The position numbers and the translations under genes were made by a program. The notes below the pieces were generated by a model, which saw nothing but the letters and a program-made list of their open reading frames with translations, ran no database searches and was not told the DNA's origin. A stretch of DNA of 64,000 nucleotides, taken from positions 62,001 through 126,000 of the forward strand of contig JAWPHD010001420.1 of the NCBI GenBank assembly GCA_037043455.1, read 5' to 3'. Every line of letters starts with the position of its first letter. Position 1 is the first letter of the stretch. Source of the stretch: Cyrtodaria siliqua. Taxonomy: Eukaryota > Mollusca > Bivalvia > Adapedonta > Hiatellidae. Positions 1 through 10,924 of this stretch are shown here, in pieces.

Positions 1-1105
1 CATGTTTTTCACAAGGATCTGTGCATGCTGGTTTCCTCCTACATGCATTTAGCGCTGTCATCCATGCCAATGAGAGTGATGTGAAAAGTAGTTCTGCTTA
101 TTTAATACTCAATAAAAAAACACTCATCATTCCATTTGAGACGTTGAAGCAACAGTTTTATTGAACTGACTGTTACGTGTACATATAACGGAGAATACAT
201 GTTGATGCTGAACTATGTTCAAAACCTGTGACACAACTTAAAGAAAACACAGCATAGGGTTGTAACTTGTTTTATTAACATATTAATTATGGACCTTAAA
301 GGGACACAGCAATCTTGATTTGCTGAAAAGCTAACAACTCGCAGCGTCCCATTAGTTTTTCTACATAATTCACATGTTTGCAATCATTAATATTAATACT
401 AGAATAGTGCAAAGCTAATAGTTATTATTATATTACTAAACTGTTGATAATATTGCACCAATAATTTATATATTTCACTCACAGCCATTACCAGTATGTA
501 TTATATGTTTGACATGACTATTAAACAAATGATCACTTTTTCAGTTGAATGACTTATGAATTCATTAAACCTGAGTATATCCAACATTTGAACTACACTT
601 GACCTCCCTATAATATATATATCTGTGCCAGTGGACATGGCAGACGCTTAGGGATCACTTTAAGCTATGTCAGCTCTCATGTAATCCTCTATTACCTATG
701 TTCATGAAACACACATTTTCGTCTTACTCTATGAAAATATGTATAACGTTCTTCCCTAGCAATTATTCAATGCTATTGACATGTTCAATAACTATGAATT
801 TGATTTTGGCAAAGTTGTGGTTAGAGCATAATATTATGTACATTGAATATGAAAATGAAACGCATTACGTATTTGAATAGACAGACGCCTATAGTCTTCC
901 AGACCGCCTCGAATCCATTTAAAATAAATCATGAATGATAAATGTCCTTGCTGACAAAAGCACATGACAGATTTGTGTATTATAATACATGATGCTGTTT
1001 TCCGTACTTTTCTCATTTTGGCGACCATCTTAAAATTTTAAGTACGTTAGAAAATTAAAAAATAGAAGAAGCTGCACAGTAACCGATTTATAAGTTACAT
1101 ATAGT
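1..1105. other. AT-rich non-coding stretch
   Basis: No open frame here has exon-like composition or resembles a known protein. Short frames at 698-880 and 834-1028 overlap on opposite strands and look like chance. The only structure seen is the terminus of a TTAA-type element at about 300, listed separately. Confidence 0.6.
300..410 (-). mobile_element. terminus of TTAA-target MITE, AGGGAC family
   Basis: A TTAA at 296-299 is followed directly by AGGGACAC. Read on the minus strand, about 110 bases here align with 61900-62011, which ends in GTCCCT and then TTAA. Both carry an attaatattaat stretch and a gggacgctgcg block. The orientation is opposite to the 61.9-kb copy. The other end of the element was not found. 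A TTAA duplication is the target preference of piggyBac and Kolobok families, so this is probably a non-autonomous member. No transposase is visible. Confidence 0.5.
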
Positions 1106-1106
1106 A

Positions 1107-1390
1107 AGGCCAAACAAAAAAATAGGTGTGTTTCCTATTGCATGCTCTAAAAAAATATGGTCGGTAGGTAGGCATTTTCTTTTCTTTTTTGTCGGAGCAA
1201 GATATTTATATCATAAACCCCATTCAAGTTGATGATACAGCTGAAAGTTTCTCTGTGATGTCAGTTTACCTCGATATATTGTGATAAATCATTGTTCAGA
1301 ACAAATATATATATTATTTTTTTTCATAAAAAGTTTAAAAATAGGGTCGGTCGGGCCACCGGAAACACAGGTATTTTTTTTTTTGGCCTA
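1107..1390. mobile_element. MITE, aggccaaa family, short form
   Basis: The left end (aggccaaac..aaataggtgtgtttcc) and the right end (ggaaacacaggtat..ttttggcct) are inverted copies of each other over about 28 bases. The interior has no coding potential. Fragments of the same family lie at 53280-53545 (right end) and 53670-53900 (left end plus interior), and a longer relative is at 59456-60629. The termini sit in AT-rich sequence and no clear target duplication can be read. Confidence 0.65.
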
Positions 1391-1477
1391 ATATATATAA
1401 GTAAATATACAATGTTAATAGCTCTTATTTATCCCATGTTGAGACGTAACACAAGCTAGACCACGAGACAATATACG
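1391..1477. other. short AT-rich spacer
   Basis: Low-complexity sequence between the MITE and the SINE-like block. No feature recognised. Confidence 0.5.
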
Positions 1478-1745
1478 TTTTAATTGAATTGAATGTTGTT
1501 TAACGGCTCATCAACACAGTATAGGTTATTAAGAGCCGCCCCAGAGAGAGGGGAAGGAATACATAGAAATCTCGGAAACTGCCCTACTCTTGTTATCGAA
1601 TAGATTCCTTAACGTGCTCGGAGGATAAACCAATACACGGGACCGCCCGGTTTACGTCCCCATCCGACGGACGAGACTAAGGGAAAGTGTCTTGGTCATC
1701 GCTAACCCGGCCGAATCCGAATTTTATAAAAGGATACTAAGTTTA
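1478..1745 (-). mobile_element. SINE-like remnant with ttcaa-type tail
   Basis: Read on the minus strand, the block ends in a gttaaac stretch followed by attcaattcaatt. This is the microsatellite-like tail seen on the SINEs at 13.2 and 48.3 kb. The body contains a cgtcggatggggacg block reminiscent of the conserved 3' parts of mollusc SINEs. No tRNA-like head with clear A and B boxes is visible, so the copy may be 5' truncated. Confidence 0.4.
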
Positions 1746-2365
1746 GGGTTATTACCCTCGCGAGCCTATCTACCCTATAGACTGCAGGGTTCTGCCCATC
1801 CCTTACTGATTGGTACTAATATAGTTTCATAAAAGACGGTACGCCCGACCCTAACTCGGAAATCGAAAATGTAAAAAGTCCAAAAATGCAATAACAATGG
1901 AGGAGGTATTGGCGGTGTGGGGTTTGTGGGGTGTGTGTCGGGGGGGGGGGGGGGGGGGGATTTTCTGGTACATGTGTGTACTTACCTTTATCTACCGTTT
2001 TATAACTCTGAAATATACGTCAGAACGAGCATTGTAACATCAAAAAAACATAATACGGGTAGCATGACCCCAAACCCAACTAGGATAAGTTAAACGGAGT
2101 GAGGGCGGGAGGGACCCCGAACCCCACTAAGATGAGTTAAACTGTGTAAGTGGTGGCGGTGAGGGGGGAGGGGATGGGATGCAGCAGGGTACACATACAT
2201 GTAAGTGGTCGATTGCCAATCATATGTTCTTGGTATCTCAGATATAAAGGCGCTGGCACGGTTTAATACACAGATTGTTTCAAAGATGCTATTTCACAGT
2301 CTTTCAAAAAAAGGCCTCGGTTACACAGTGGAAAAGGAGTTGAACCTAAGGAGCTGGAGCCCTGG
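1746..2365. other. non-coding sequence with G-rich tracts
   Basis: Holds a G20 run and several gggtgggg stretches. The frame at 2205-2441 runs into the direct repeat that follows, has no recognisable domain and is not supported as a gene. A block at about 1803-1835 recurs at about 2917-2950. Confidence 0.5.
1940..1959 (+). repeat. poly-G homopolymer (20 G)
   Basis: Uninterrupted run of G on the plus strand, preceded by a gtgtgtgt stretch. Length is likely to vary or be mis-sequenced. Confidence 0.9.
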
Positions 2366-2915
2366 TGATGGCATGTCTAATGGGACTATTCACCTATCTT
2401 ACTTCCCTCTGCGGTCGCTGTTCAAATCAATAAAGCCCTAGTTCATATTATATTTGCGTCGACAATCCAAATGGCCTTTAAAATACATTTAAAATCATAG
2501 TTCGCATTTTAGATTAATTCTATCCATTTAAAAAAGATGTGCTGGGTGGGGGTGGGGCGGGGGTGGATGGGTCGAAAGGATAATAGCCAATGATACTTTT
2601 TTTAAATAAATAAAAACACATGTCCTTTCGACGGACAATTAAAAAATTGTCCGCGTTTTAATTGTCCGCGTACATATTTTGCCTCTTATCGACTGTCTGT
2701 TCACTACAATATATCAGGTAATTTCAGAATTTATCACACACAGAGCTTGCGTAAAACAGTGACCAAACGTTTTTTGAGGTAGAAAAAAGTACTTTTTTCA
2801 AATTCTCTTAAAAATTCACATACTGCCAGAGGAAGGATTAAACTCATCGTTCATGTTCTTGTCTTTTTTCTCGCTGTTAAAATCTTCATACAAATCGAGA
2901 TACAAAATAAAAAAA
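2366..2915 (+). repeat. direct repeat, first copy
   Basis: Starts with a block containing ggcatgtctaatgggacta and recurs in the same order and orientation at 3002-3745. Landmarks shared by both include an aataaagccctag stretch, a G-rich tract, atcgactgtctgttcact and actgccagaggaagg. This copy also holds a perfect hairpin, GGACAATT-4-AATTGTCC, at 2632-2651. No coding potential. Confidence 0.75.
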
Positions 2916-3001
2916 TACTGATTGGTACTAATAGAGTTTCATCAAAGATGGTAGATGTCATTGGCGTAGCTCTGCGTAAGAATGGAGGAAATATTGCCAG
3001 G

Positions 3002-3745
3002 TGATGGCATGTCTAATGGGACTATTCATCCATCTTACTTCCCTCTGCGGTCGCTGTTCAAATCAATAAAGCCCTAGTTCAATTTATATTTGCGTCGGCA
3101 ATCCAAATGGCCTTTAAAATACATTGAAAATCATAATTCGCATTCTAGACTAATTATGTCCATTTAAAAAAAAAAGTGCTGGGTGGTGGGGAGTGGGGGG
3201 GAATGGGTTGAAACGATAATAGCCAATGATACTTTTTTTAAAGGGCTCTTCGACCAAAAAAACACAATAAAAACCCACGTCCTTTCGAAGAGTTAAAAAA
3301 GTGTTCGCGTACACCTTTTCACACTGTGATTATACTATTACAACCATTGTGACGTCACAATTCTTTGTGGAATGTGGTCTTCGGGTGAAAACGGTATTGA
3401 ATCGATTTTAAAATATATTATGTTAGCATAAATATTTTGTCTCTTATCGACTGTCTGTTCACTACGATATATCAGGTAATTTCAGAGTTTATCGCACAGA
3501 GCTGACCGATGTATTGCGTGCCGTATTTCCATGCCGTGTAAACAAAACTACACAAAAACAACGTTCGAAACACTTGCGTAAAACAGTGACCAAACGTTTT
3601 TTTGGGTAGCAAAAAATGTTTTTTTCAAATTTGCTTGAAAATTCACATACTGCCAGAGGAAGGGTTAAACTCATCGTTCATGTTCTTGTCTTTTTTCTCG
3701 CTGTTAAAATCTTCATACAAATCGAGATACAAAATAAAAAAATTG
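3002..3745 (+). repeat. direct repeat, second copy (longer)
   Basis: Second copy of the 2366-2915 unit. It has about 200 extra bases around 3240-3430 and 3495-3580 that the first copy lacks. A third, partial echo of its acgtttttttgggtag stretch lies near 4007-4055. The frames at 3489-3674 and 3602-3856 overlap the repeat on opposite strands and are not supported as genes. Confidence 0.7.
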
Positions 3746-4710
3746 AAGTCGATCGATAAACAGCTGACATTTTTCTCTTTCGCATGTTTGTTGACTGAAA
3801 TAATTTCCACAATAACTCAACATAGACCTAAATTTATGTTTAAAAGTACACCATGAAAATGACGGTTATTTTATAAGGAAATGACTTGTATAAATTATGT
3901 TTTAACTATAGTGATAAAAATATGATTCTGAAAGGTTTTTGTATGAAGCACGCGGTTGAAGAGAGTCTCACTTTTCTGTGTGGAATTTTATGAACGGTCA
4001 TGAAACGTTTTTTTGGGTAGAAAAAAGTACTTTTTCCAAATTTTGATGAAATTTTACAGGCCTGTAGAGGAATGTTTTTTCTCGCTATAAGAACAAACTG
4101 TAATTATCAATTTGATTAAAAGCTCAAATTTCACATATTTTTTCGAAACATTCGGTAATTTGTAAAAGCCTAGAAATCGTATTTTTAATAAAAAATAATC
4201 GACAAAACACGTAAAAACTTAAAATCCATTCTGTAACAAACGAATTCATGTATTTGTTTATGTGTGTCATCGTTGTACATTGTCAGTTGAATACAGTTTA
4301 CATCACCGGTGTCATTTTGACCGCCAACCTGAAATCTGCTCAAAACGCAGTTTGTTTACGTTTTTTGCGCGTGACGTTTTTAAGTAAATATCCCTCCGCG
4401 GCGGGTTGGCGCTCCCACTGCAGAGCCTACTTTTACGTGATCACCGCAGGGGGCCAGATCCAGATAATGTGGTACTTCTGGGCCCCCTCCCCCGCACCCT
4501 CCCCACCCCAAGAAAAAACAACGTTTTTTTAACAAATGAAACATATTATAATTTCCTATGCCTTTTCTATTGTTTAAATATTATTTGTTAAAGGAAGTAC
4601 ATCAGGATTGGTATTTTGTTTTATAGTTGTTTAAATACATTAGTTACGTATTTAATTGATAAAAAATATCTAAATGAGACATAAATCACCAAAAAAATAA
4701 ATAGCACTGA
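3746..4710. other. non-coding, no feature recognised
   Basis: AT-rich apart from a GC-rich patch at about 4385-4510. The frames at 4248-4532 and 4406-4591 overlap in different frames and lack any recognisable domain or splice context. Confidence 0.5.
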
Positions 4711-4848
4711 TCATATAAAAACAACCAGAAGAAGTTATTTCCTAACTATAGTTACGCGCCTGGGATAGCTATTTTAATCTTGCCTGTGAAATGTTTCCTT
4801 TCCGGTTCGTGGGGAAGTCTGTATTTTTCTTGTGGTTTAAACGAATAG

Positions 4849-4996
4849 GTGATATCACTGATTCGTATATGTGATATCACTGATTAAAAAAGAAAGGGTG
4901 ATATCACCTATTGAATGAGTGATATCACATATTTTTGAATATGTGATATCACCTATTCGAATGAGTGATATCACTCATACAAATAGGGGATATCAC
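4849..4996. repeat. array of seven GTGATATCAC palindromes
   Basis: Six perfect 10-bp palindromes GTGATATCAC start at 4849, 4871, 4898, 4919, 4943 and 4965, and a variant GGGATATCAC starts at 4987. Start-to-start spacing is 22, 27, 21, 24, 22 and 22 bp, roughly two helical turns. Spacers are short AT-rich words such as tattcgaatga. The array is retained in copy 2. This could be a set of sites for a dimeric DNA-binding protein or subterminal repeats of a transposon. Neither can be settled from the sequence. Confidence 0.85.
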
Positions 4997-5130
4997 TGAA
5001 TTGTACTAAAAAGCAATACGGCGCCTCATAGTACGTATTGCATTTATTTGTTGTATATACCACATAGTCGGTTTCGCGTGCCTACATATAATTATGGTAT
5101 TTAAAGGTCCGTCGCCCACCATGCAAAGCA

Positions 5131-6165
5131 ATGTATACATTTGAGGCCCGTAGTCATCCCTTCAGTGACATGTATACATTTCGGGTCCGTAGTCATCCCT
5201 TCAGTGAAATTGATACATTTCGGGCCCATAGTCATCCCTTCAGTGAAATTGATACATTTCGGGTCCGTAGTCATCCCTTCAGTGAAATGTATACATTACG
5301 GGCCGATGGTCAACCCTTCAGTGAAATTGATACATTTCGGGCCCGTAGTCATCCCTTCAGTGAAATTGATACATTTCGGGCCCGTAGTCATCCCCTCAGT
5401 GAAATTGATACATTTCGGGCCCATAGTCATCCCTTCAGTGAAATTGATACATTTCGGGCCCATAGTCATCCCTTCAGTGAAATTGATACATTTCGGGGCC
5501 GTACTTATCCCTTCAGTGAAATGTATACATTTCGGGCCCGTAGTCATCCCTTCAGTGAAATGTATACATTTCGGGCCCGTAGTCATCCCTTCAGTGAAAT
5601 TGATACATTTCGGGCCAATGGTCATCCCTTCAGTGAAATTGATACATTTCGGGCCCGTAGTCATCCCTTCAGTGAAATTGATACATTTCGGGCCCATAGT
5701 CATCCCTTCAGTGAAATTGATACATTTCGGGCCCATAGTCATCTCTTCAGTGAAATTGATACATTTCGGGACCATAGTCATCCCTTCAGTGAAATTGATA
5801 CATTTCGGGCCCATAGTCATCCCTTCAGTGAAATTGATACATTTCGGGGCCGTACTCATCCCTTCAGTGAAATGTATACATTTCGGGCCCGTAGTCATCC
5901 CTTCAGTGAAATGTATACATTTCGGGCCCGTAGTCATCCTTTCAGTGAAATTGATACATATGGGCCCGTAGTCATCCCTTCAGTGAAATGTATACATTTC
6001 GGGCCCGTAGTCATCCCTTCAGTGAAATGTATACATTTCGGGCCCGTAGTCATCCCTTCAGTGAAATTGATACATTTCGGGGCCGTAGTCATCCCTTCAG
6101 TGACATGTATACATTTCGGGCACGTAGTCATCCCTTAAGTGAAATTGATACATTTCGGGCCCGTA
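5131..6165 (+). repeat. 39-bp minisatellite, about 26 units
   Basis: Units of 39 bp run head to tail, with core words atacatttcgggccc and agtcatcccttcagtgaaa. Units alternate between an aattgatac and an aatgtatac form. A distinctive ggggccgtact unit recurs 351 bp apart (9 units), which points to higher-order duplication. Because 39 is a multiple of 3, several frames stay open on both strands (up to 335 codons). These frames only translate the repeat into 13-residue periods and are not supported as genes. Copy 2 has only one to two degenerate units at about 40090-40145. Confidence 0.9.
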
Positions 6166-6651
6166 GTAACCTAGGCAAATCCCTTTCTTTGCAAACTTTA
6201 CAGGATGCTTACCTATGATGTCAAGATGTGCGTATAAATTCGTCGTCAAAATCGACCTTGTATTCAGGCGCGTAGCAACCTCGCAGTTGCGTACACATTG
6301 TCCCAAATATTGAAAAAATTAAAAAGTCCAAAAATGCAATAAAAACAAGAGCTAGAAAAAAAACATAAATTTTCATTTATCTCACGTTTTTTTGGGGTTT
6401 TTTTTAGAATTTTTTTATTTCAGAGACAAAATCATCCTCATTTTGTTGCGGAAATGCCTCCAGGTTGCACCAAAAGACGGTATAAGGGGAAAATCCGGGG
6501 GAGCATGCCCCCGGACCCCCAAGACTGTTTGCCAACACATTCTAAAGTCCCTAGCTACGCCCCTGATATTACTGGAGTAACGACCTTTTTTTCAAATTGT
6601 ATGTTAAAATATATTGTGTGTCTATCTCCCCCAACATTCAATTCAAATAAG
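6166..6651. other. non-coding sequence shared by both blocks
   Basis: Aligns with about 40150-40417 plus 41430-41696 of copy 2. It contains the undisturbed insertion site (cagagacaaaat at about 6421-6432) of the 1.0-kb element found in copy 2. No gene seen. Confidence 0.6.
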
Positions 6652-6897
6652 GAGCGTCCCCGTGGCCGAATGGTTAACGACGTTGCGTTGTAAACCTTCG
6701 CCTCTCACCGCTGCGGGTTCGAATCCCACTGGGAGCTCGACTTGTAAGTGAGGAAGTGTCGATTCTTACGGATGGCGGGAGGCGTACAGTACAGGAAAGG
6801 AGGGTGGTCTGCCTCCACCACAAAATATCGACCGTCATATATGACCTTACATGTGTTGGAAATGACGTAAAACACCATACAAACAAACAAACAATTC
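6652..6897 (+). mobile_element. tRNA-derived SINE (family A)
   Basis: The head resembles a tRNA: A box tggccgaatggttaacg at about 6662 and B box gggttcgaatcccac at about 6714. Acceptor-like ends agcgtcc and gggagct pair imperfectly. The anticodon arm does not pair well and there is an extra arm as in Ser/Leu tRNAs, so it is not a functional tRNA. An unrelated body of about 160 bases follows and ends in tgacgtaaaacaccatac and an (aaac)n tail. A paralogous copy is at 41697. Confidence 0.8.
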
Positions 6898-6983
6898 AAA
6901 TAAGCTTGGAATCCGTCAAACTAGGTTATCGTATGTTGATTTAATTTTACACCCTATATGGGTTATAAACTAGTACATCGAAA

Positions 6984-7093
6984 ATGGCCACGGCAGGGAA
7001 TTTGCATGCTCCATAGAGAAGAGTTGTGATGAATATTATGATTATTGTTGTTCACCGTGCTTAGCACAAGAGGCCATGAACTTTTGTATAATT
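6984..7093 (+). pseudogene. relic of a duplicated first exon (B-box gene)
   Basis: Starting at an ATG and its upstream context (aaact/cagtacatc), this stretch matches the first part of the true exon at 7240. It includes the atagagaagag and tgtgatgaatattatgatta blocks and the gtgct(c/t)agcacaa block, then loses similarity after about 7093. Indels destroy the frame. A counterpart lies at 42003-42090 in copy 2, so the exon fragment arose before the block duplication. Confidence 0.7.
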
Positions 7094-7239
7094 TATTATA
7101 TGATATATTGGTTCCCTGTCTTAACTCTGGTTCCCTGTATCTACCTTGCATAACGATTACCAGAAAGTGAAAGTAGAAATTCTTGGTATCGGGCAGTTAT
7201 TTAAACACGTACGTAGTATCATAAACCAGTACATCTAAA

Positions 7240-7584
7240 ATGGCGACAGGGGGAGGATTTGTGCGGTCTATAGAGAGGAGCTGTGATGAATATTATGATT
7301 ATTGTTGTTCACCGTGCTCAGCACAGTAGAAATGTGGAGGCCATTAACTTCTGTGTGGAGTGTAGGGAATATTTCTGTCAGAAGTGTCTACAGGACCATG
7401 ATAAATTTGCCATAATGAAAACGCACCAGATTCTGGACAAGACTAGCATGGAGGCCCGGGGACCACAACAGGCACCGTCCCTACCCACGGAGAGATGCTC
7501 GCAGCACCATGGCAACGTTATAGATACTTACTGTGGCGCGCATGATGACGTATGCTGTGGGACATGTGTTTCCCTGGGTCACAG
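7240..7584 (+). pseudogene. first exon of B-box/NHL gene, frameshifted copy
   Basis: The ATG at 7240 opens the same N-terminus as the intact paralogue (MATGGGFVRS...). Two bases are missing near 7325 relative to copy 2 (cacagtaga against cacaaggtaga). This places an in-frame TAG at 7327-7329, after 29 codons. Beyond the lesion the original frame is otherwise preserved to a good splice donor (CAG/GTACGT, intron from 7585). It still encodes the second half of the first B-box and most of the second. The conserved glycine of SLGHR is kept where copy 2 has cysteine. Most likely a recent pseudogene. A base-calling error cannot be excluded, but a second frameshift lies in the last exon. Confidence 0.8.
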
Positions 7585-7871
7585 GTACGTGGTTTATATA
7601 ATAATATACATGTATAAGCATAAATAAAAGACAATATTAACACAAGCCTATTAAATTGGAGGAATATGGAACTAAGGTTGTCCGTCCGTACGTCGCAAGC
7701 AATTACGCATTCGGCGCGATAAGTTAGAATGCACCGTGCTCGAAATCATGTAACACATAGTATCGACGGTGTAACAACAACATAATGATTTTATATGTGA
7801 AGGTCACTATGACATGATCATGAAAAAGGTTTCCCCGACTTCAAAAGTTCTGCATCACACTACTGGGGAAT

Positions 7872-8408
7872 CTACGGTGTCCTGTAAGAGCCATGTTACC
7901 ATCGCATCTTACCATCGACCTAGGTCGATGGTAAGATGCGATGGTCGATGGTAAGATGCCATCGATCATCGACCTAGGTCGATGGTAAGATGCGATGGAT
8001 AACATCGCATCATACCATCGACCTAGGTCTAGGTCGATGGTCTATGGTAAAATGCGATGGTCGATGGTAAGATGCGATGGTGGTCGATGGTAAGATGCGA
8101 TGGTCGACGGTAAGATGCGATGGACCATCGACCATCGCATCTTACCATCGACCATCGCATCTTACCATCGACCATCGCATCTTACCATCGACCAGCGCAT
8201 TTTACCATCGACCATCGACCTAGACATTTTTCTACGGTAATCGTGAGATCTTGATCAGCACGAGAATTGATAAGTCGATTGTCGATGGTAAGATGCGATG
8301 GTCGATGATAATATGCGATGGTCGATGGTAAGATGCGATGGTCGATGGTAAGATGCGATGGTTGATGGTAAGATGCGATGGTAACATGACCCTAACAGGA
8401 CACCGTAG
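7872..8408. mobile_element. foldback element built of gatggtaagatgcgatgg words
   Basis: The ends are inverted repeats of about 45 bp: ctacggtgtcctgt then catgttaccatcgcatc on the left, matched in reverse at 8362-8408. The interior is a patchwork of a roughly 18-22 bp word (gatggtaagatgcgatgg) in both orientations, with cctaggtcgatgg junctions, so the whole can fold on itself. The corresponding copy-2 site (about 42890) is uninterrupted, with ggggaatct joined to ctacgcagcgaac. This shows a copy-1-specific insertion. No coding capacity. Confidence 0.8.
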
Positions 8409-9486
8409 GACTCTGTACGAAGCGAACACAGGGTAATGCATTAGAATCAGATCGCTATCATACAAGCGTATAATTCGTATCATATTCATAAGCGCTTTCT
8501 TTCGTACTACTATTGATGTAGACGGTAACCTATATATTATAAGTACAGTGATCGCATCTACTTCGTAGCGTACATAACAAAATTGCAGATAGTTTCTAAG
8601 TGCATTAAATTATTTTAAGTAGTTGATTTTTTTATTGATATTGTTGGCACATGTATACTGAAAAGTACCATTGGTTTCATATGCTTATTCTGCAAACCAT
8701 TTTGAATAAAGCTGCTGAACCACTATTTTCTATTGTTTTAGTATTGCATCTTGATAACTAACATGTCTTACATATTTAATGGTAGACTTTTATGACAAAC
8801 AGTTGCGCAGTTATTTACCTTGTCATTTAACATTGTTTACTATGGATAATCATAAAAAGAAGACGGTTTCACTAAATTTCAAGCTGCATTATTCTGTCTC
8901 GGAATAAATTCCATTTGGTTTTACTGGCCTTTTTATTGTTTGCCGTCTGACAGTATTATGCCATGAATGTTTTTGTGAAAATTATTTCTTTGTGCGATGT
9001 AACTAAAGAAAACCGGAAATGCACATGTTTTTTATAATACCAATGTGGAATGCACTAAATCTAGATATGCACGTAAACAATGTTAAGTATCGACTCGTTA
9101 TATGGATTATATCATATTTTGTCCAAAATGCCTAAAAATTCTAACTTTTAAAAGGATTTGTTATGTGGTATACATAATTTCTACAAATTATGACAATGAA
9201 ATGAAATAACTAGCTACAAATAACCAATCTCCACGCAGAGTTATCGTTCCTTGCACTCACATGACTCTCGGTAGAGATTGACAAATAACACAATTTACGA
9301 ACTGATAAGCGTGATTATCGGGTATTACTTTAATGACTCCAAGTATACGTGTTGTGTTTGAAATTGTCATAGTTTCATGATAAGCCACACCATACACACC
9401 GTCAAAGTTTGTTTATAAATTGCGTTGATCAAACCGTCCGTATTGTGCACTAACCTGTTCTCGCAATGCACAGATTCTCCAGGAGC

Positions 9487-9735
9487 GTAAATGCACGCAC
9501 AGGTTGCTGTATCGGTGTTGGGAACTAAACAATTAAAAATTAAAAAATTAAAAATATGTTGTTTTGTTCCGTGTTATTTGTTGAAAACAAACATATTTTA
9601 AGTTTTCCTGAAAAATTGTCCCAGAGTAATGCAGTTAGAGTCGGAGTAATGTAGTTAGAGACTCTTTTTTGTTTTAAAATTATTTTTTTTAGTTCCCAAC
9701 ACCGATACAGCAACCTGTGAATGCACGTATGTTTG
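9487..9735. mobile_element. palindromic MITE (ttgctgtatcggtgttggg arms)
   Basis: The left arm contains caggttgctgtatcggtgtt and the right arm contains aacaccgatacagcaacctg, within longer inverted arms of about 40 bp that also share atgcacg. The interior is AT-rich and contains half of a second hairpin (aacatattttaagttttcctg). The same element is in copy 2, where a 1.2-kb element has inserted into it. Confidence 0.75.
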
Positions 9736-10924
9736 CTTCTTATATTTCTTGCTGACGTTAAATGAAACGTATTTGATTTTATTTATTTCTGACGAAAGTC
9801 GGTTTCGAAGAATTCCAATACAGATGCAAACGATCATAATGTATGATTGTGCTTCAGTATGCACATTAAATTGAACCGCAAGTTACCTTTGTTTAAAGCC
9901 CTGGGTTCTACACACTATATTTAGCTATAAACTGCAGTTAGTATATCGATGGTCTGCTTCAGTGTAATGGTTTCAGCATTGTGACCATTTTTATAGGTAC
10001 AGTTGTTAATAGATGCACCAAAATTCAAAATTTGACAGTTAGGGATAATGTTTTTGTTCTAGAAAGTATATAAAATAAATATATAATATACTTGTTTTGA
10101 TATATCTGTATAGAGTAATGTTTACTGCATTCAGATGCCAATTTTTATATTCAAAAGTGATTTGTTACTTTGAAATGTGCGATTGAACTCTCTGAGTAGC
10201 GAAATGTGTAAAATTATCAGAAACTATTCCCTGTAGCATTTTGTTTTATACTCAACCCTTGAATTTGATTATTATGAAAATGTTTGATCTGGATAACAAG
10301 ATAACTCTGTTGTTATGCTATATCATCAATATTATGTTTTATGATATTGCTAGATTTATAATAGTGTACTGCGTTCATGAACCAATAATTTATAATAGTC
10401 TGAAAGCATCATATGAATTAAATATAACTGATTTATATTACAAACCCTAACAGAGTTGTCCAAGTTATTAATTTAAAGGCCGGATCATGGGACCTAGTGT
10501 AGTGCATAAGAAACTGAAACACATTGTGCTGATTTTATTCAATATTGGGATTGAAACCCACATTTCTTCCAGATCGTCACCAGTCCCTTTACACCATTTT
10601 TGTTTGTTGGGTTTTTATTGTATGATGTTTACTTTTTATTCTGTGCCTCTGACTGTACAAATATATTTTTTTATGTGATATACTCATACACATGGAAGTT
10701 TAGTTCCATATAATTTGATTTAGATATTAAAAAGGCATCATCAATTTGAGGAAAATCAGGTTGTAACTTATTTATATGTTGTCACATGTTTATTAAGTCT
10801 CCCCACAACACAATAGTATATATCCAAATCGCATACAATAGTAGATACGTTCACAATACCATGACAGTCAACAGTTACTGTGCCATTCTTTAAAGAATTA
10901 CAAGAGACCATGTTATATTTACAG

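Larger units (their letters stand above)
7585..10924 (+). other. intron of copy-1 gene (about 3.3 kb)
   Basis: Bounded by GTACGT and by a tatatttacag acceptor. It contains the foldback element at 7872-8408 and a palindromic MITE at 9487-9735. About 790 bases (8516-9303) are absent from copy 2, through insertion here or deletion there. The frames at 10241-10450 and 10487-10678 also occur in copy 2 with frame-changing differences and are not supported as exons. Confidence 0.7.

Noticed and set aside
2205..2441. 78-codon plus-strand frame
   Set aside because: Enters the direct repeat whose second copy does not preserve the frame. No recognisable domain.
5131..6138. 335-codon plus-strand frame and overlapping long frames on both strands
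   Set aside because: All are produced by the 39-bp period. Several frames are open at once and the paralogous locus lacks the array, so there is no support for a gene.
6652..6740. Functional tRNA gene (Ser/Leu or Thr-like)
   Set aside because: The anticodon stem does not pair, acceptor pairing is imperfect, and the sequence continues into a SINE body with an aaac tail.
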